Shown here piece by piece: positions 32,825-40,965 of a DNA stretch of 64,000 nt. Position 1 is the stretch's first letter. Every line of letters begins with the position of its first letter. A program made the translations under genes and the position numbers. This stretch comes from Methylotenera_A sp044222005 (GTDB lineage: Bacteria; Pseudomonadota; Gammaproteobacteria; Burkholderiales; Methylophilaceae). The stretch lies in assembly GCA_044222005.1 (NCBI GenBank), contig JBGANY010000010.1:28150-92149 (forward strand), written 5' to 3'. Under the pieces are notes generated by a model. It did not search any database and had not been told where the DNA came from. It saw only the letters and a list, made by a program, of their open reading frames with translations.

Positions 32825-35014
32825 ATGCGTAGTTTGCGACTTTTTGTCCTGTTGTTTTGGGCGAATTCGGCTTTTGCGGCTGCCACCGCCCAATCAGAAG
32901 TAGCGCAGATATTAGATGAGCCAGATGTTGTGGTCGCAGGCGAAGAGGCTGATATACGAATTAACTTTACGACCCCGATTACCTATTTGCGCAGCTTCCC
33001 AGATGGCCCAAGTGATACTTTGCGCATCGCAATTAGCATACCTGACCCGTGCGTAGCAGAGCAACTGGTGGTACAGGAGTCAAAAAACTCACCTAAAAGC
33101 AATACAATCACGCCTTTTACACTCACTTTTCCGGAAATTATCAGAGTTCAAACTAGTAATGCAGTTTGTAACATCACTAAAAAGCGAGTTGATACCAATA
33201 AAACACTTCTTATTCGCTTTGCCAACATTAACACTTACAAAGTAAGGCTGGGCGATGATAACCACAGTATTATCATAAGAGTACCTTTGCTGGCGAAGCC
33301 TGAAGCTACTTTTGTAGAGCCTAAGCTGACAGTGGCAATGCCTTCGGAAGGCGCATCAGCAAAAGAACTGATGACATCTGCCAAGGCGGCAATGAAGGCT
33401 GGTGAATACGAGAGTGCCACGGTGATGTTCAACCGCTTGCTAAATTTACCGCCAAATGAGTTCTCGCAAGAAGCGCAGGAGCTAGTGGGTAACGCACGTG
33501 AGAACAACGGAGATTTTGCAAAAGCCAAAATTGAATATGAGCTTTACCTAAAACTTTACCCGGAGAGTGAAGGTGCTTTGCGGGTAAAACTAAGATTGGC
33601 TGATATTAATGCTGGTAAGGCAAAAGTAGCTGAAAACAAGGCATCCACCAAAAAACAAATTAACCAGGTGAACCAAACCAGTATGTTTGGTAGCTTATCG
33701 CAGTATTACTATGGCGGCAGGACATTAACCGAGACAAAAACTCCTACAGGGAAAACCAACGACCGTCTTACCGACCAGTCTGCCTTGGTGACCAGCTTTG
33801 ATATTACCGAGCGCTGGCGCCATAACCAGTACGATGACAAGCTTGTGGTGCGCGACGCACAAACGCATAATTTTCCGCCGGGTGATAACTTTAGAGATAT
33901 CAATCGATTAACAGCTGCGTATTGGGATCACGAAGATAAATCGTTAGGCTATATGTTCCGTTTAGGACGTCAGCCAGGCAACTCGCAGGGTGTGCTGGGC
34001 AGGTTTGATGGCGGCTTTTTAAAATATTCATTCAATGATAATTTTAGAATTACGGGCGTAGCCGGCGTACCAGATAATGGCTCGCACTCACCTATAAGAA
34101 CCAATCGTCAGTTTTATGGCACGGCTTTAGAGTTTGGAGCGCCTAGCAGCACCATCACTGGTAATGTCTACGCCATTCAACAAAATGCGGATGGCTTTGC
34201 TGAGAGACGCGCTTTAGGGACTGAGCTGCGTTACTTCAGCAATGCGACATCTTGGTTTGGTTTATTGGATTACGATACCATATATGACCGGGTTAACATT
34301 GCCTTGCTGCAAGGTAACTGGACTGATAGCAGGGAGATTACATATAACGTCCTGTTAGATCATCGTAAATCGCCTATTTTGTATGCTGAGACCGCGATTC
34401 CAGCAGTGGCTGGAGTTAGGTCTGTAGGAGCTCTGCAAAAAGTGATGACTGATAAGCAGATTATTAAGACGGTAAATGAAGCGACAGCAGACACAGATAC
34501 AGCGTTGTTTGGTGCAACTAAGCAGATTACGCCAAAATGGCAATTGGGCGGTGACATTCGCATGAACCGTACATCTGGTACACGAGGAACAGGAATAGAG
34601 TTTGTACCGGGCATTCTGGCGACTCCAAGCACTGGCACAGCTTACACTTATTCATTGCAAGGCATCGGCACCAATACTATATTTGCAGATGATACTTCGG
34701 TGATTAATACCAGTTTTGTTGATGATCCTGCCTATTATGCTGAGATTCTCGGGTTAACTAATGTGGCGACATTTCGTACAAAATGGCACGTTACCAGCTC
34801 GATCAATTTTTATCATCAGAGAAGCGATGCCAGTCAAAATGACTTGAAATTATTTAAAGTTGCGCCTACCTTGCGCGTTTCTTATCAGATGTTTGATAAC
34901 GCGCAATTGGAAGCTGAACTTGGTTTTGAAAAATCATATTCAGATGATAATACGAATACAAAAATCAGGTCGTTACGCGAGTCTATGTTTGTTGGATATA
35001 GATGGGATTTTTAG
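32825..35014 (+). CDS. Outer-membrane beta-barrel protein with N-terminal TPR domain (putative electron-conduit porin)
   Basis: A 729-residue exported protein (signal peptide MRSLRLFVLLFWANSAFA). Residues about 20-165 form a beta-rich periplasmic domain with two cysteines (DPCVAE, AVCNIT). Residues about 183-262 look like TPR helices (AMKAGEYESATVMFNRLL, GDFAKAKIEYELYLKLYP). From about 300 onward alternating amphipathic strands with many Tyr, Trp and Asn end in YRWDF, a BAM-type terminal Phe. No heme motif is present. Next to a periplasmic and a giant cytochrome, it is the obvious porin candidate of a porin-cytochrome conduit, with the TPR part docking cytochromes or assembly factors (inference). 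Confidence 0.75.
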   Translation: MRSLRLFVLLFWANSAFAAATAQSEVAQILDEPDVVVAGEEADIRINFTTPITYLRSFPDGPSDTLRIAISIPDPCVAEQLVVQESKNSPKSNTITPFTLTFPEIIRVQTSNAVCNITKKRVDTNKTLLIRFANINTYKVRLGDDNHSIIIRVPLLAKPEATFVEPKLTVAMPSEGASAKELMTSAKAAMKAGEYESATVMFNRLLNLPPNEFSQEAQELVGNARENNGDFAKAKIEYELYLKLYPESEGALRVKLRLADINAGKAKVAENKASTKKQINQVNQTSMFGSLSQYYYGGRTLTETKTPTGKTNDRLTDQSALVTSFDITERWRHNQYDDKLVVRDAQTHNFPPGDNFRDINRLTAAYWDHEDKSLGYMFRLGRQPGNSQGVLGRFDGGFLKYSFNDNFRITGVAGVPDNGSHSPIRTNRQFYGTALEFGAPSSTITGNVYAIQQNADGFAERRALGTELRYFSNATSWFGLLDYDTIYDRVNIALLQGNWTDSREITYNVLLDHRKSPILYAETAIPAVAGVRSVGALQKVMTDKQIIKTVNEATADTDTALFGATKQITPKWQLGGDIRMNRTSGTRGTGIEFVPGILATPSTGTAYTYSLQGIGTNTIFADDTSVINTSFVDDPAYYAEILGLTNVATFRTKWHVTSSINFYHQRSDASQNDLKLFKVAPTLRVSYQMFDNAQLEAELGFEKSYSDDNTNTKIRSLRESMFVGYRWDF

Positions 35015-35120
35015 TACTTAATCAGTTGTTCATTTCAGGTTTAATAGTCTTAAATATACACTTCCTGCTTTTTTTCGTTCTAAAAAGCGTGCACGCGGTG
35101 AATTTTCAGGTGGAGGAACT

Positions 35121-35840
35121 ATGAGCATAGCCTCATTAATCATTGGTTTTATATTGGGCGCAGTATCAACGATTATTTTTACATCAATATTCAAATTGCC
35201 AAAAGATAAATTACCTGGCGGAAATGGCTCCAAAATTAACCCGTTGCTGGGTATTTTTTTACTCGTACCGATTATAGCAGGCTTGATTTATTGGAAGACA
35301 GGAACCCCGGATGCGGCTAGTGTGAGCTCCCCAATGACCACAATGCCGCCGATGGTAATGGATTCAGCACGACCTATGGGAGAGGGCCATGACATGGGCG
35401 ACTTGGGTGCGATGGCGCAAAAGCTGGCCGCTAAATTAGAAAAGTCACCTGAAAATGCAGATGGATGGGTTTTGTTAGCACATACCTATGTAGAATTAAA
35501 ACAACATAAGGATGCGGTAAGCGCGTTTGAAAAAGCTGTAAATTTAATACCAAACGATGCGCAGTTGCTTGCAGACTATGCCGACGCGCTGGCTGTCACA
35601 AATAATGCTAAGTTCGATGCTAAATCAATAGATTTGATAGAAAAAGCGCTGAAAGTTGATCCAAACCATCCAAAGGCATTGTTGTTAGCAGGCACAATCG
35701 CGTTTAATCAAACCGATTACGCAAAAGCAATCCGCTTGTGGGAACATTTGCAGCCTTTGATCAATAAGGACGATGTGGCTTTAGCGAAAGACGTGGCAGG
35801 TAATATCGCAGAAGCTAAAGCTTTAATTAGTAAAAATTAA
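35121..35840 (+). CDS. TPR protein resembling the CcmI/NrfG cytochrome c assembly factor
   Basis: A 239-residue inner-membrane protein. Two membrane helices (about residues 4-24 and 45-60) are followed by a Met/Pro-rich linker and three TPR units (WVLLAHTYVELKQHKDAVSAF, ALKVDPNHPKALLLAGTIAF, YAKAIRLWEHL). This matches CcmI/CycH C-terminal domains, which present apocytochromes to the heme lyase. A private copy beside genes that need nearly a hundred heme attachments makes sense. It begins with ATG 35121 behind a strong AGGTGGAGGA and closes the plus-strand cluster. Confidence 0.72.
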   Translation: MSIASLIIGFILGAVSTIIFTSIFKLPKDKLPGGNGSKINPLLGIFLLVPIIAGLIYWKTGTPDAASVSSPMTTMPPMVMDSARPMGEGHDMGDLGAMAQKLAAKLEKSPENADGWVLLAHTYVELKQHKDAVSAFEKAVNLIPNDAQLLADYADALAVTNNAKFDAKSIDLIEKALKVDPNHPKALLLAGTIAFNQTDYAKAIRLWEHLQPLINKDDVALAKDVAGNIAEAKALISKN

Positions 35841-36023
35841 AGTTATCGAAGATAGCCAGGGTGCTCCTAAAATCCGATTATTGTCTGGTACTATTAGACA
35901 TGATCCTCGGCCATCCAAAGAAGCGGATCGATTAATTGTACTACCCACATTATTGTAGACACCGTTATATTTTGACTAACCCTTAAATTCCCTGTTCATA
36001 AATTTAATAATTTATTGGGAATT

Positions 36024-36029
36024 CATAAT
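36024..36029 (+). promoter_or_regulatory. Candidate -10 box for the structured RNA element
   Basis: CATAAT (5/6 to TATAAT) lies 7 bases before G36036, where the structured element begins. The -35 is poor. Confidence 0.35.
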
Positions 36030-36035
36030 TTAATA

Positions 36036-36190
36036 GGGCGGTGTAGCATGTTGTCTTAAATTAATAAGTAATAATTTGCGAATATCCTGTAATTTTCCCT
36101 GTTAGCAGGAAATAATGTGAGAGAATCTCACGCATGACTCGCTGCACCGCCAATTCAAAGAAAAAGCGAACTTAACGGTTCGCTTTTTTT
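36036..36190 (+). ncRNA. Candidate structured small RNA before ppiD
   Basis: This gene-free stretch (35841-36306) holds a compact fold. An 11-bp closing stem pairs 36037-36047 with 36141-36151 (one G-U). Inside it are two hairpins, 36094-36101 with 36106-36112 (one bulge) and a perfect 6-bp stem 36117-36122 with 36126-36131. A perfect 11-bp terminator stem with a T-run follows. The G-U pair would be an A-C mismatch on the other strand, favouring plus-strand transcription. I do not recognise 6S, SRP, tmRNA or RNase P features. No coding potential is evident. The remaining bases 35841-36023 are AT-rich and show nothing I can name. Confidence 0.45.
36161..36190 (+). terminator. Rho-independent terminator
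   Basis: Stem 36161-36171 is perfectly complementary to 36178-36188 with a 6-base loop, and the 3' arm runs into a T-tract. It ends the candidate small RNA and insulates ppiD. Confidence 0.85.
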
Positions 36191-36257
36191 ATGCCTGATT
36201 CAGACTAATCACCTGCCACCAGATTCAAGATGTAACCGTCATTTTCTACAACTGTTA

Positions 36258-36263
36258 TATAAT
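36258..36263 (+). promoter_or_regulatory. Candidate -10 box of ppiD
   Basis: A perfect TATAAT lies 44 bases before the ppiD ATG; the -35 region is weak (CCGTCA at 36236-36241). Confidence 0.4.
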
Positions 36264-36306
36264 AGATCGTTATGCAATTAGCGATAAAATTTAGAAAGTT
36301 TAAAGC

Positions 36307-38205
36307 ATGTTAGAAGCGATTCGGAAGCACACCACAGGTTGGCTGGCCAAACTTATCCTGGCCTTGATTACTATTCCTTTTGCCTTGTTTGGCATCGATT
36401 CATATTTGAACCAGGCGGGCAGCAATGTTGCAATTGCCAAAGTGAATGGGGATAAAATTTCGATTCAGGAATACGGCAATGCGATTGAAAATGTGCGGAA
36501 TCGTCTGCAATCAGAAGGCCAGAAAGTAGATGCAGCTTTGCTGGAAAGTCCGGAGCTGAAGCAATCGGTTCTTGATGGCTTAATCACGCGCCGCTTGGTG
36601 AATGAAGAGATCCATCGGGCTAATTTTAAAATCAGCGATGAGCAGTTAAGTCAGCATATTTTGAGCATGCCGGAATTCCAGCAAGAAGGTAAGTTTTCTG
36701 AGGATATTTATCAAAAAACCTTGGCGCAGAATAAACTCACCGCATCAAAATTTGAAAATGACAGGCGCAGAGAATTGCTGGCACAGCAAGCCCGTGATGG
36801 CTTGGGGATGCTGGTATCGATTCCCAAGGCAATGGCAGAGCAAACCTTGAAATTTGCGCATCAGCAACGCGATGTCAGCGTGGCGGAGATCAAAACCGCA
36901 CAATTTTTGACGCAGGTGAAAGTGACGCCAGAGCAGGTTAAAGCCTATTACGATTTACACAAAGATAAGTTTAAAGTGCCTGAGCAAGTCAAGATTGAGT
37001 TCGCTTTGCTTTCAGCCGCTGGCCTGGTTTCCCAGGTATCGGTAACGGATGCGGAAGTGAATCATTTTTATGATGAAAATGCGGCAAGATTCCAGGGGAA
37101 TGAGCAACGCCATGCAAGCCATATTCTGATTGGGTTTGGCGCGAACGCTTCTGCTGAAGAAAAAGCAGCGGCGAAGGATAAAGCGGCTGATATCCTGGCG
37201 CAATTGAGAAAAAATCCAAAACGTTTTGAGGAGTTGGCCACCAAAAACTCGCAAGACCCCGGCTCTGCCACCAAAGGCGGCGATTTGGGCAGTTTCGGGC
37301 GCGGTGCCATGGTGAAGCCGTTTGAAGATGCTGTGTTCGGCATGAAGGTCAATCAAATCAGTGACCTTGTAGAATCCGAGTTTGGCTACCACATCATCCG
37401 GCTGAACGGGGTCACAGGCCAAAGCACTTCTTTTGACAGCATGAAAGCGCAAATCAAAGGCGAGCTGATTTTTCAGAAAGCGCAGGCCAAGTATGCCGAA
37501 CTGGCGGATGAATTCAGCAATACCGTTTATGAGCAGTCTGGCAGTTTGAAGCCCGCCGCGGATAAATTCGGCTTGCAGGTGCAAACAAGCGGCTGGATGA
37601 GCCGCGAAGACGGCGCCAAATTTTTCAAGAATGACAAGCTCATGAGCTTAGTGTTTTCTGACGAAGTGCTCAAGGATAAACGTAATACTGAAGCGGTAGA
37701 AGTTTCGCCAAACAATCTGGTTTCGGCACGAGTGGTGGACTATAAGCCATCTGCACCGCGTAGCTTTGATGAGGTTAAGGGTGGCATCGAAGCCTTTTTA
37801 AAACTCGAGCAGGCAGAGAAACTGGCAACCGAAAAAGGTGAGGCTGCTTTAGCAAAACTTAAGGCGGGAGATGCAGGTAAAGATCTGGAGTGGATTCCTA
37901 CGGTGACAATTGACCGGAAGAACGCACAAGGCTTAACAGAGGGCGTAATGAACCAGGCCTTTAAAATCGATACTGGTAAATTGCCTGCCTATGCCGGGTT
38001 CATGAATGGCAAAACAAGTTATACCATTGTGCAGGTAAGCCGCGTGGATAATGCGCTGGCAGCGGATGAGGAAGCGAAAAAGAATGCTGAAGCCGAGCTG
38101 CAAGCGGCTATGGCGGCGGAGTACATCAGTGCTTACGGAAAATCGCTCAAAGCAAAAAGTGATATCGTGGTGAACCGCAAGCTGCTAGAAGCACCTGCCC
38201 AATAG
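36307..38205 (+). CDS. ppiD: Periplasmic folding chaperone / SurA-N and parvulin-domain protein
   Basis: A 632-residue membrane-anchored protein. An N-terminal helix (LAKLILALITIPFALFGI) holds it in the inner membrane with the bulk in the periplasm. A SurA_N-type chaperone domain precedes a parvulin PPIase domain (HASHILIGF, GGDLGSFGRGAMVKPFE, FGYHIIRL; about residues 270-365) and a second degenerate region. It helps fold exported proteins at the Sec translocon. ppiD normally follows hupB; here about 17 kb of accessory genes separate them. Confidence 0.9.
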   Translation: MLEAIRKHTTGWLAKLILALITIPFALFGIDSYLNQAGSNVAIAKVNGDKISIQEYGNAIENVRNRLQSEGQKVDAALLESPELKQSVLDGLITRRLVNEEIHRANFKISDEQLSQHILSMPEFQQEGKFSEDIYQKTLAQNKLTASKFENDRRRELLAQQARDGLGMLVSIPKAMAEQTLKFAHQQRDVSVAEIKTAQFLTQVKVTPEQVKAYYDLHKDKFKVPEQVKIEFALLSAAGLVSQVSVTDAEVNHFYDENAARFQGNEQRHASHILIGFGANASAEEKAAAKDKAADILAQLRKNPKRFEELATKNSQDPGSATKGGDLGSFGRGAMVKPFEDAVFGMKVNQISDLVESEFGYHIIRLNGVTGQSTSFDSMKAQIKGELIFQKAQAKYAELADEFSNTVYEQSGSLKPAADKFGLQVQTSGWMSREDGAKFFKNDKLMSLVFSDEVLKDKRNTEAVEVSPNNLVSARVVDYKPSAPRSFDEVKGGIEAFLKLEQAEKLATEKGEAALAKLKAGDAGKDLEWIPTVTIDRKNAQGLTEGVMNQAFKIDTGKLPAYAGFMNGKTSYTIVQVSRVDNALAADEEAKKNAEAELQAAMAAEYISAYGKSLKAKSDIVVNRKLLEAPAQ

Positions 38206-38220
38206 GACGGGATGAAATAA

Positions 38221-38258
38221 AAAGCCGATGCCAAGTTTTATTCTTGGGCATCGGCTTT
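38221..38258. terminator. Bidirectional terminator between ppiD and fabI
   Basis: A 12-bp stem (38221-38232 with 38247-38258) flanked by A- and T-rich ends serves the convergent ppiD and fabI genes. Confidence 0.85.
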
Positions 38259-38274
38259 CTTATTTGGCAAGCGC

Positions 38275-39060
38275 TCAGTCGATTTGGCCGGCAGCGGTGA
38301 TATTCATGCCGCCATCCACGTAAGTAATTTCACCGGTGATCCCAGAAGCCAGATCGCTGCATAAGAACGCCGCAGCGTTGCCCACTTCCTCAATCGTAAC
38401 ATTGCGGCGCAATGCCGCGTGTTTTTCGTTAAAGCCTATCATTTTGTCGAAGTCTGCAATGCCGGAAGCTGCAAGCGTTTTAATGGGGCCTGCAGAAACC
38501 GCATTCACGCGGATGCCTCTTGGCCCCAGGCTTTGTGCCAGATAGCGCACATTAGCTTCCAAACTTGCTTTGGCAACGCCCATGACGTTGTAATTTGGCA
38601 TGGTGCGCTCTGCGCCCAGATAGCTCAGTGTTAACAGGCTGCCATTGCGTCCTTGCATCATCGGATAAGCAGCTTTGGCAAGGGCGGAGAAACTGTATGA
38701 GCTGATATCATGCGCGATGCGGAAGTATTCGCGGTTAACTGCATCCAGATAATCGCCTTCCAATGCTACTTTTGGCACAAAAGCAACCGAGTGAACCAAG
38801 CAATCCAAGCCGTCCCAATGTTTTGCGAGCGCAGGAAAGAGGGCATCAATCTGCGCATCTTCAGCCACATCGCAAGGCAATACAATTTTTGAATCAAAAT
38901 CTGCCGCTAAATCAGCCACGCGTTTTTCGTGTTTTTCCACTTGATAGGTGAACGCAAGCTCTGCACCTTCACGCTTCATGGCGCCAGCAATACCATACGC
39001 AATGCTACGGTTGCTTAATAAACCCGCGATTAATACTTTTTTGCCCGCTAAAAATCCCAT
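38275..39060 (-). CDS. fabI: Enoyl-[acyl-carrier-protein] reductase (NADH)
   Basis: A 261-residue short-chain dehydrogenase of the FabI type, catalysing the last reduction in each cycle of type II fatty-acid elongation. It has the divergent nucleotide motif GLLSNRSIAYGIA, the Tyr-(x6)-Lys active site in YNVMGVAK and the C-terminal SGITGEITYVDGG. Length and motifs match FabI well. It is downstream of the ABC permease genes on the minus strand. Confidence 0.96.
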   Translation of the reverse strand: MGFLAGKKVLIAGLLSNRSIAYGIAGAMKREGAELAFTYQVEKHEKRVADLAADFDSKIVLPCDVAEDAQIDALFPALAKHWDGLDCLVHSVAFVPKVALEGDYLDAVNREYFRIAHDISSYSFSALAKAAYPMMQGRNGSLLTLSYLGAERTMPNYNVMGVAKASLEANVRYLAQSLGPRGIRVNAVSAGPIKTLAASGIADFDKMIGFNEKHAALRRNVTIEEVGNAAAFLCSDLASGITGEITYVDGGMNITAAGQID

Positions 39061-39083
39061 ATCTCTATCCTAATGTATTTGGC

Positions 39084-39923
39084 CTATTTTTCTGAACTGG
39101 AACGAGGGTCTAGCGCATCGCGCAAACCCTCACCAACTAAATTATACCCCAATACGGTGATTAAAATCGCCAAACCGGGGAATAGCGACAGCCACCAGGC
39201 AAACTGGATGTAATCCTTGCCATCGGTAAGGATGTTGCCCCAGGAGGCCTGCGGTGCCTGTACGCCTAACCCTAGAAAACTGAGCCCTGATTCCATCAGC
39301 ACCGCACCGGCAATACCTAGCACTGAGCTTACTATAATCGGCGTGAGGCTGTTGGGCAGTAAATGCGTAAAGATCAGGCGCGCATCCTTAGCGCCCAGCG
39401 TGCGTGAGGCCATGACAAACTCGCGTCCGCTCAGGCTTAGAAATTCTGCGCGCACCAAACGCGTGACGCCCATCCACGAGGTCAGCCCGATCACAATCAT
39501 GACATTGACGATGGAAGGTGTTAAAAAGGCGATGACGGCAAGAATGAGAAAGAAGCTGGGGATGGACAGCATCACATCGACCAGGCGCATGATGAGCGTA
39601 TCTACCCAGCCGCGATAATAACCGGCAATGGCGCCCAGCAAGATGCCGATGGCCGTGGAAATGCCTACCGCGACCAGACCGACCAGCAATGAGATGCGGC
39701 CGCCAAACAGCATGCGGCTTAACACGTCTCGCCCCAGGCCATCTGTGCCCATCCAGTGCTGCCAGGATGGCGCAAGCAATATGGCTTTCACGTTAATATC
39801 ATCTGGATCGTATGGTGAAATCACAGGCGCCAGCATGGCAAGTAAAAACACCATGACAATAATGATGAAGCCCGCCTTGGATAAAGGATTGGCTAGCGCT
39901 TTTCTGAATATGCTGTGGTTCAT
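39084..39923 (-). CDS. ABC transporter permease (DppC/OppC/YejE type)
   Basis: A 279-residue inner-membrane permease of the dipeptide/oligopeptide family. An N-terminal helix is followed by the OppC_N-like PVISPYDPDDIN and GTDGLGRDVLSRMLFGGRIS segments, then the EAA-type loop EFVMASRTLGAKDARLIFTHLLP that contacts the ATPase. It pairs with the next gene. No ATPase gene is in the locus, so a shared or distant one must energise it. Confidence 0.88.
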   Translation of the reverse strand: MNHSIFRKALANPLSKAGFIIIVMVFLLAMLAPVISPYDPDDINVKAILLAPSWQHWMGTDGLGRDVLSRMLFGGRISLLVGLVAVGISTAIGILLGAIAGYYRGWVDTLIMRLVDVMLSIPSFFLILAVIAFLTPSIVNVMIVIGLTSWMGVTRLVRAEFLSLSGREFVMASRTLGAKDARLIFTHLLPNSLTPIIVSSVLGIAGAVLMESGLSFLGLGVQAPQASWGNILTDGKDYIQFAWWLSLFPGLAILITVLGYNLVGEGLRDALDPRSSSEK

Positions 39924-39925
39924 GT

Positions 39926-40948
39926 TTAATCTCTTACCACACCGCGTCTTACGCGCGGATCAGCCCAGGCGTAGGCGATATCAGCAATCAGGTTACCCAG
40001 CAAAGTGAGCGCGGAGCCGATGGTTAAAATGCCCATGACCACTGGAAAATCGCGCATCATGACGGAATCGTAGAATAATTTTCCCATGCCGGGGATGGCG
40101 AAAATGGTTTCTGCAATGACCGAGCCGCCAATCAGTCCCGGAATGGATAAGCCAACAATGGTAATGAGCGGCAACAGGGCATTGCGCAGAGCATGCGTAT
40201 ACACAACTTTGTGCTCGCTTAAGCCCTTGGCGCGCGCGGTGGTGATGTAATCCTGATGAAAAACATCGAGCATGCCATTTTTTACAAATAACGTAATGCC
40301 CGCCAAACCCGTGATTGAAGGAATCAGTACTGGGAGAATTAAATGATTTGCCGAGTCCTTAAGTTTGCCCCAGGTATCTAAAGATTCATAGTTAAGGCTA
40401 TGCAGGCCGGAAATCGGCAGCCAATTATTCACGACCCCGAGCCAATACATGAGCAGCAAAGACAGCCAGAAACCGGGAACGGAAAAGCCGATAAAATTAA
40501 ACAGCGTAATCGATTTGTCCTGCCACTTGGTGTATTTGCGGGCGGCGATAATGCCTAGCGGTATCGCCAGCACCAGCGTGATCATTAAACCTAGTACGTT
40601 AATGAGCAGCGTGATTGGCAGAGCCTCCTGAATCAAGCCTTTGCTTACATTGCCATCTTTATCCTTGGTTTGCCAAAACACGGGTTTTTGATGGCTGGCG
40701 AAAGAGGTTCCGAAATCCAGGGTAGCCATGCGTTTGAGCCACAGGCCATACTGCACAATCACCGGCTTGTCCAGGTTATAAAGCTCACGCAGTTTTTGGC
40801 GTGACTCTTCTGAGGCTTTCGGGTTGAATGAAGCTTCGTTGCTGGTAATGTCACCTGGCGCCAGGTGCATGATAAAGAAGGAGATCAAGCTGATTCCGAT
40901 TAACAGTGGAATCATCCATAACACACGTTTAAAGAGGTATTTAATCAT
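39926..40948 (-). CDS. ABC transporter permease (DppB/OppB/YejB type)
   Basis: A 340-residue inner-membrane permease. The N-terminus LFKRVLWMIPLLIGISLISF and the EAA-type loop DYITTARAKGLSEHKVVYTHALRNALLP are characteristic. A long insert with SNEASFNPKASEESRQKL resembles the YejB branch. It overlaps or abuts its partner permease (2-base gap) and follows the substrate-binding gene. Confidence 0.88.
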   Translation of the reverse strand: MIKYLFKRVLWMIPLLIGISLISFFIMHLAPGDITSNEASFNPKASEESRQKLRELYNLDKPVIVQYGLWLKRMATLDFGTSFASHQKPVFWQTKDKDGNVSKGLIQEALPITLLINVLGLMITLVLAIPLGIIAARKYTKWQDKSITLFNFIGFSVPGFWLSLLLMYWLGVVNNWLPISGLHSLNYESLDTWGKLKDSANHLILPVLIPSITGLAGITLFVKNGMLDVFHQDYITTARAKGLSEHKVVYTHALRNALLPLITIVGLSIPGLIGGSVIAETIFAIPGMGKLFYDSVMMRDFPVVMGILTIGSALTLLGNLIADIAYAWADPRVRRGVVRD

Positions 40949-40965
40949 GCTGACATTTAAACATA

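Noticed and set aside
19147..36300. Search for a duplicated tRNA-Asp 3' end (att site) at the far end of the accessory block
   Set aside because: No matching direct repeat was visible by eye, so att sites are not reported.
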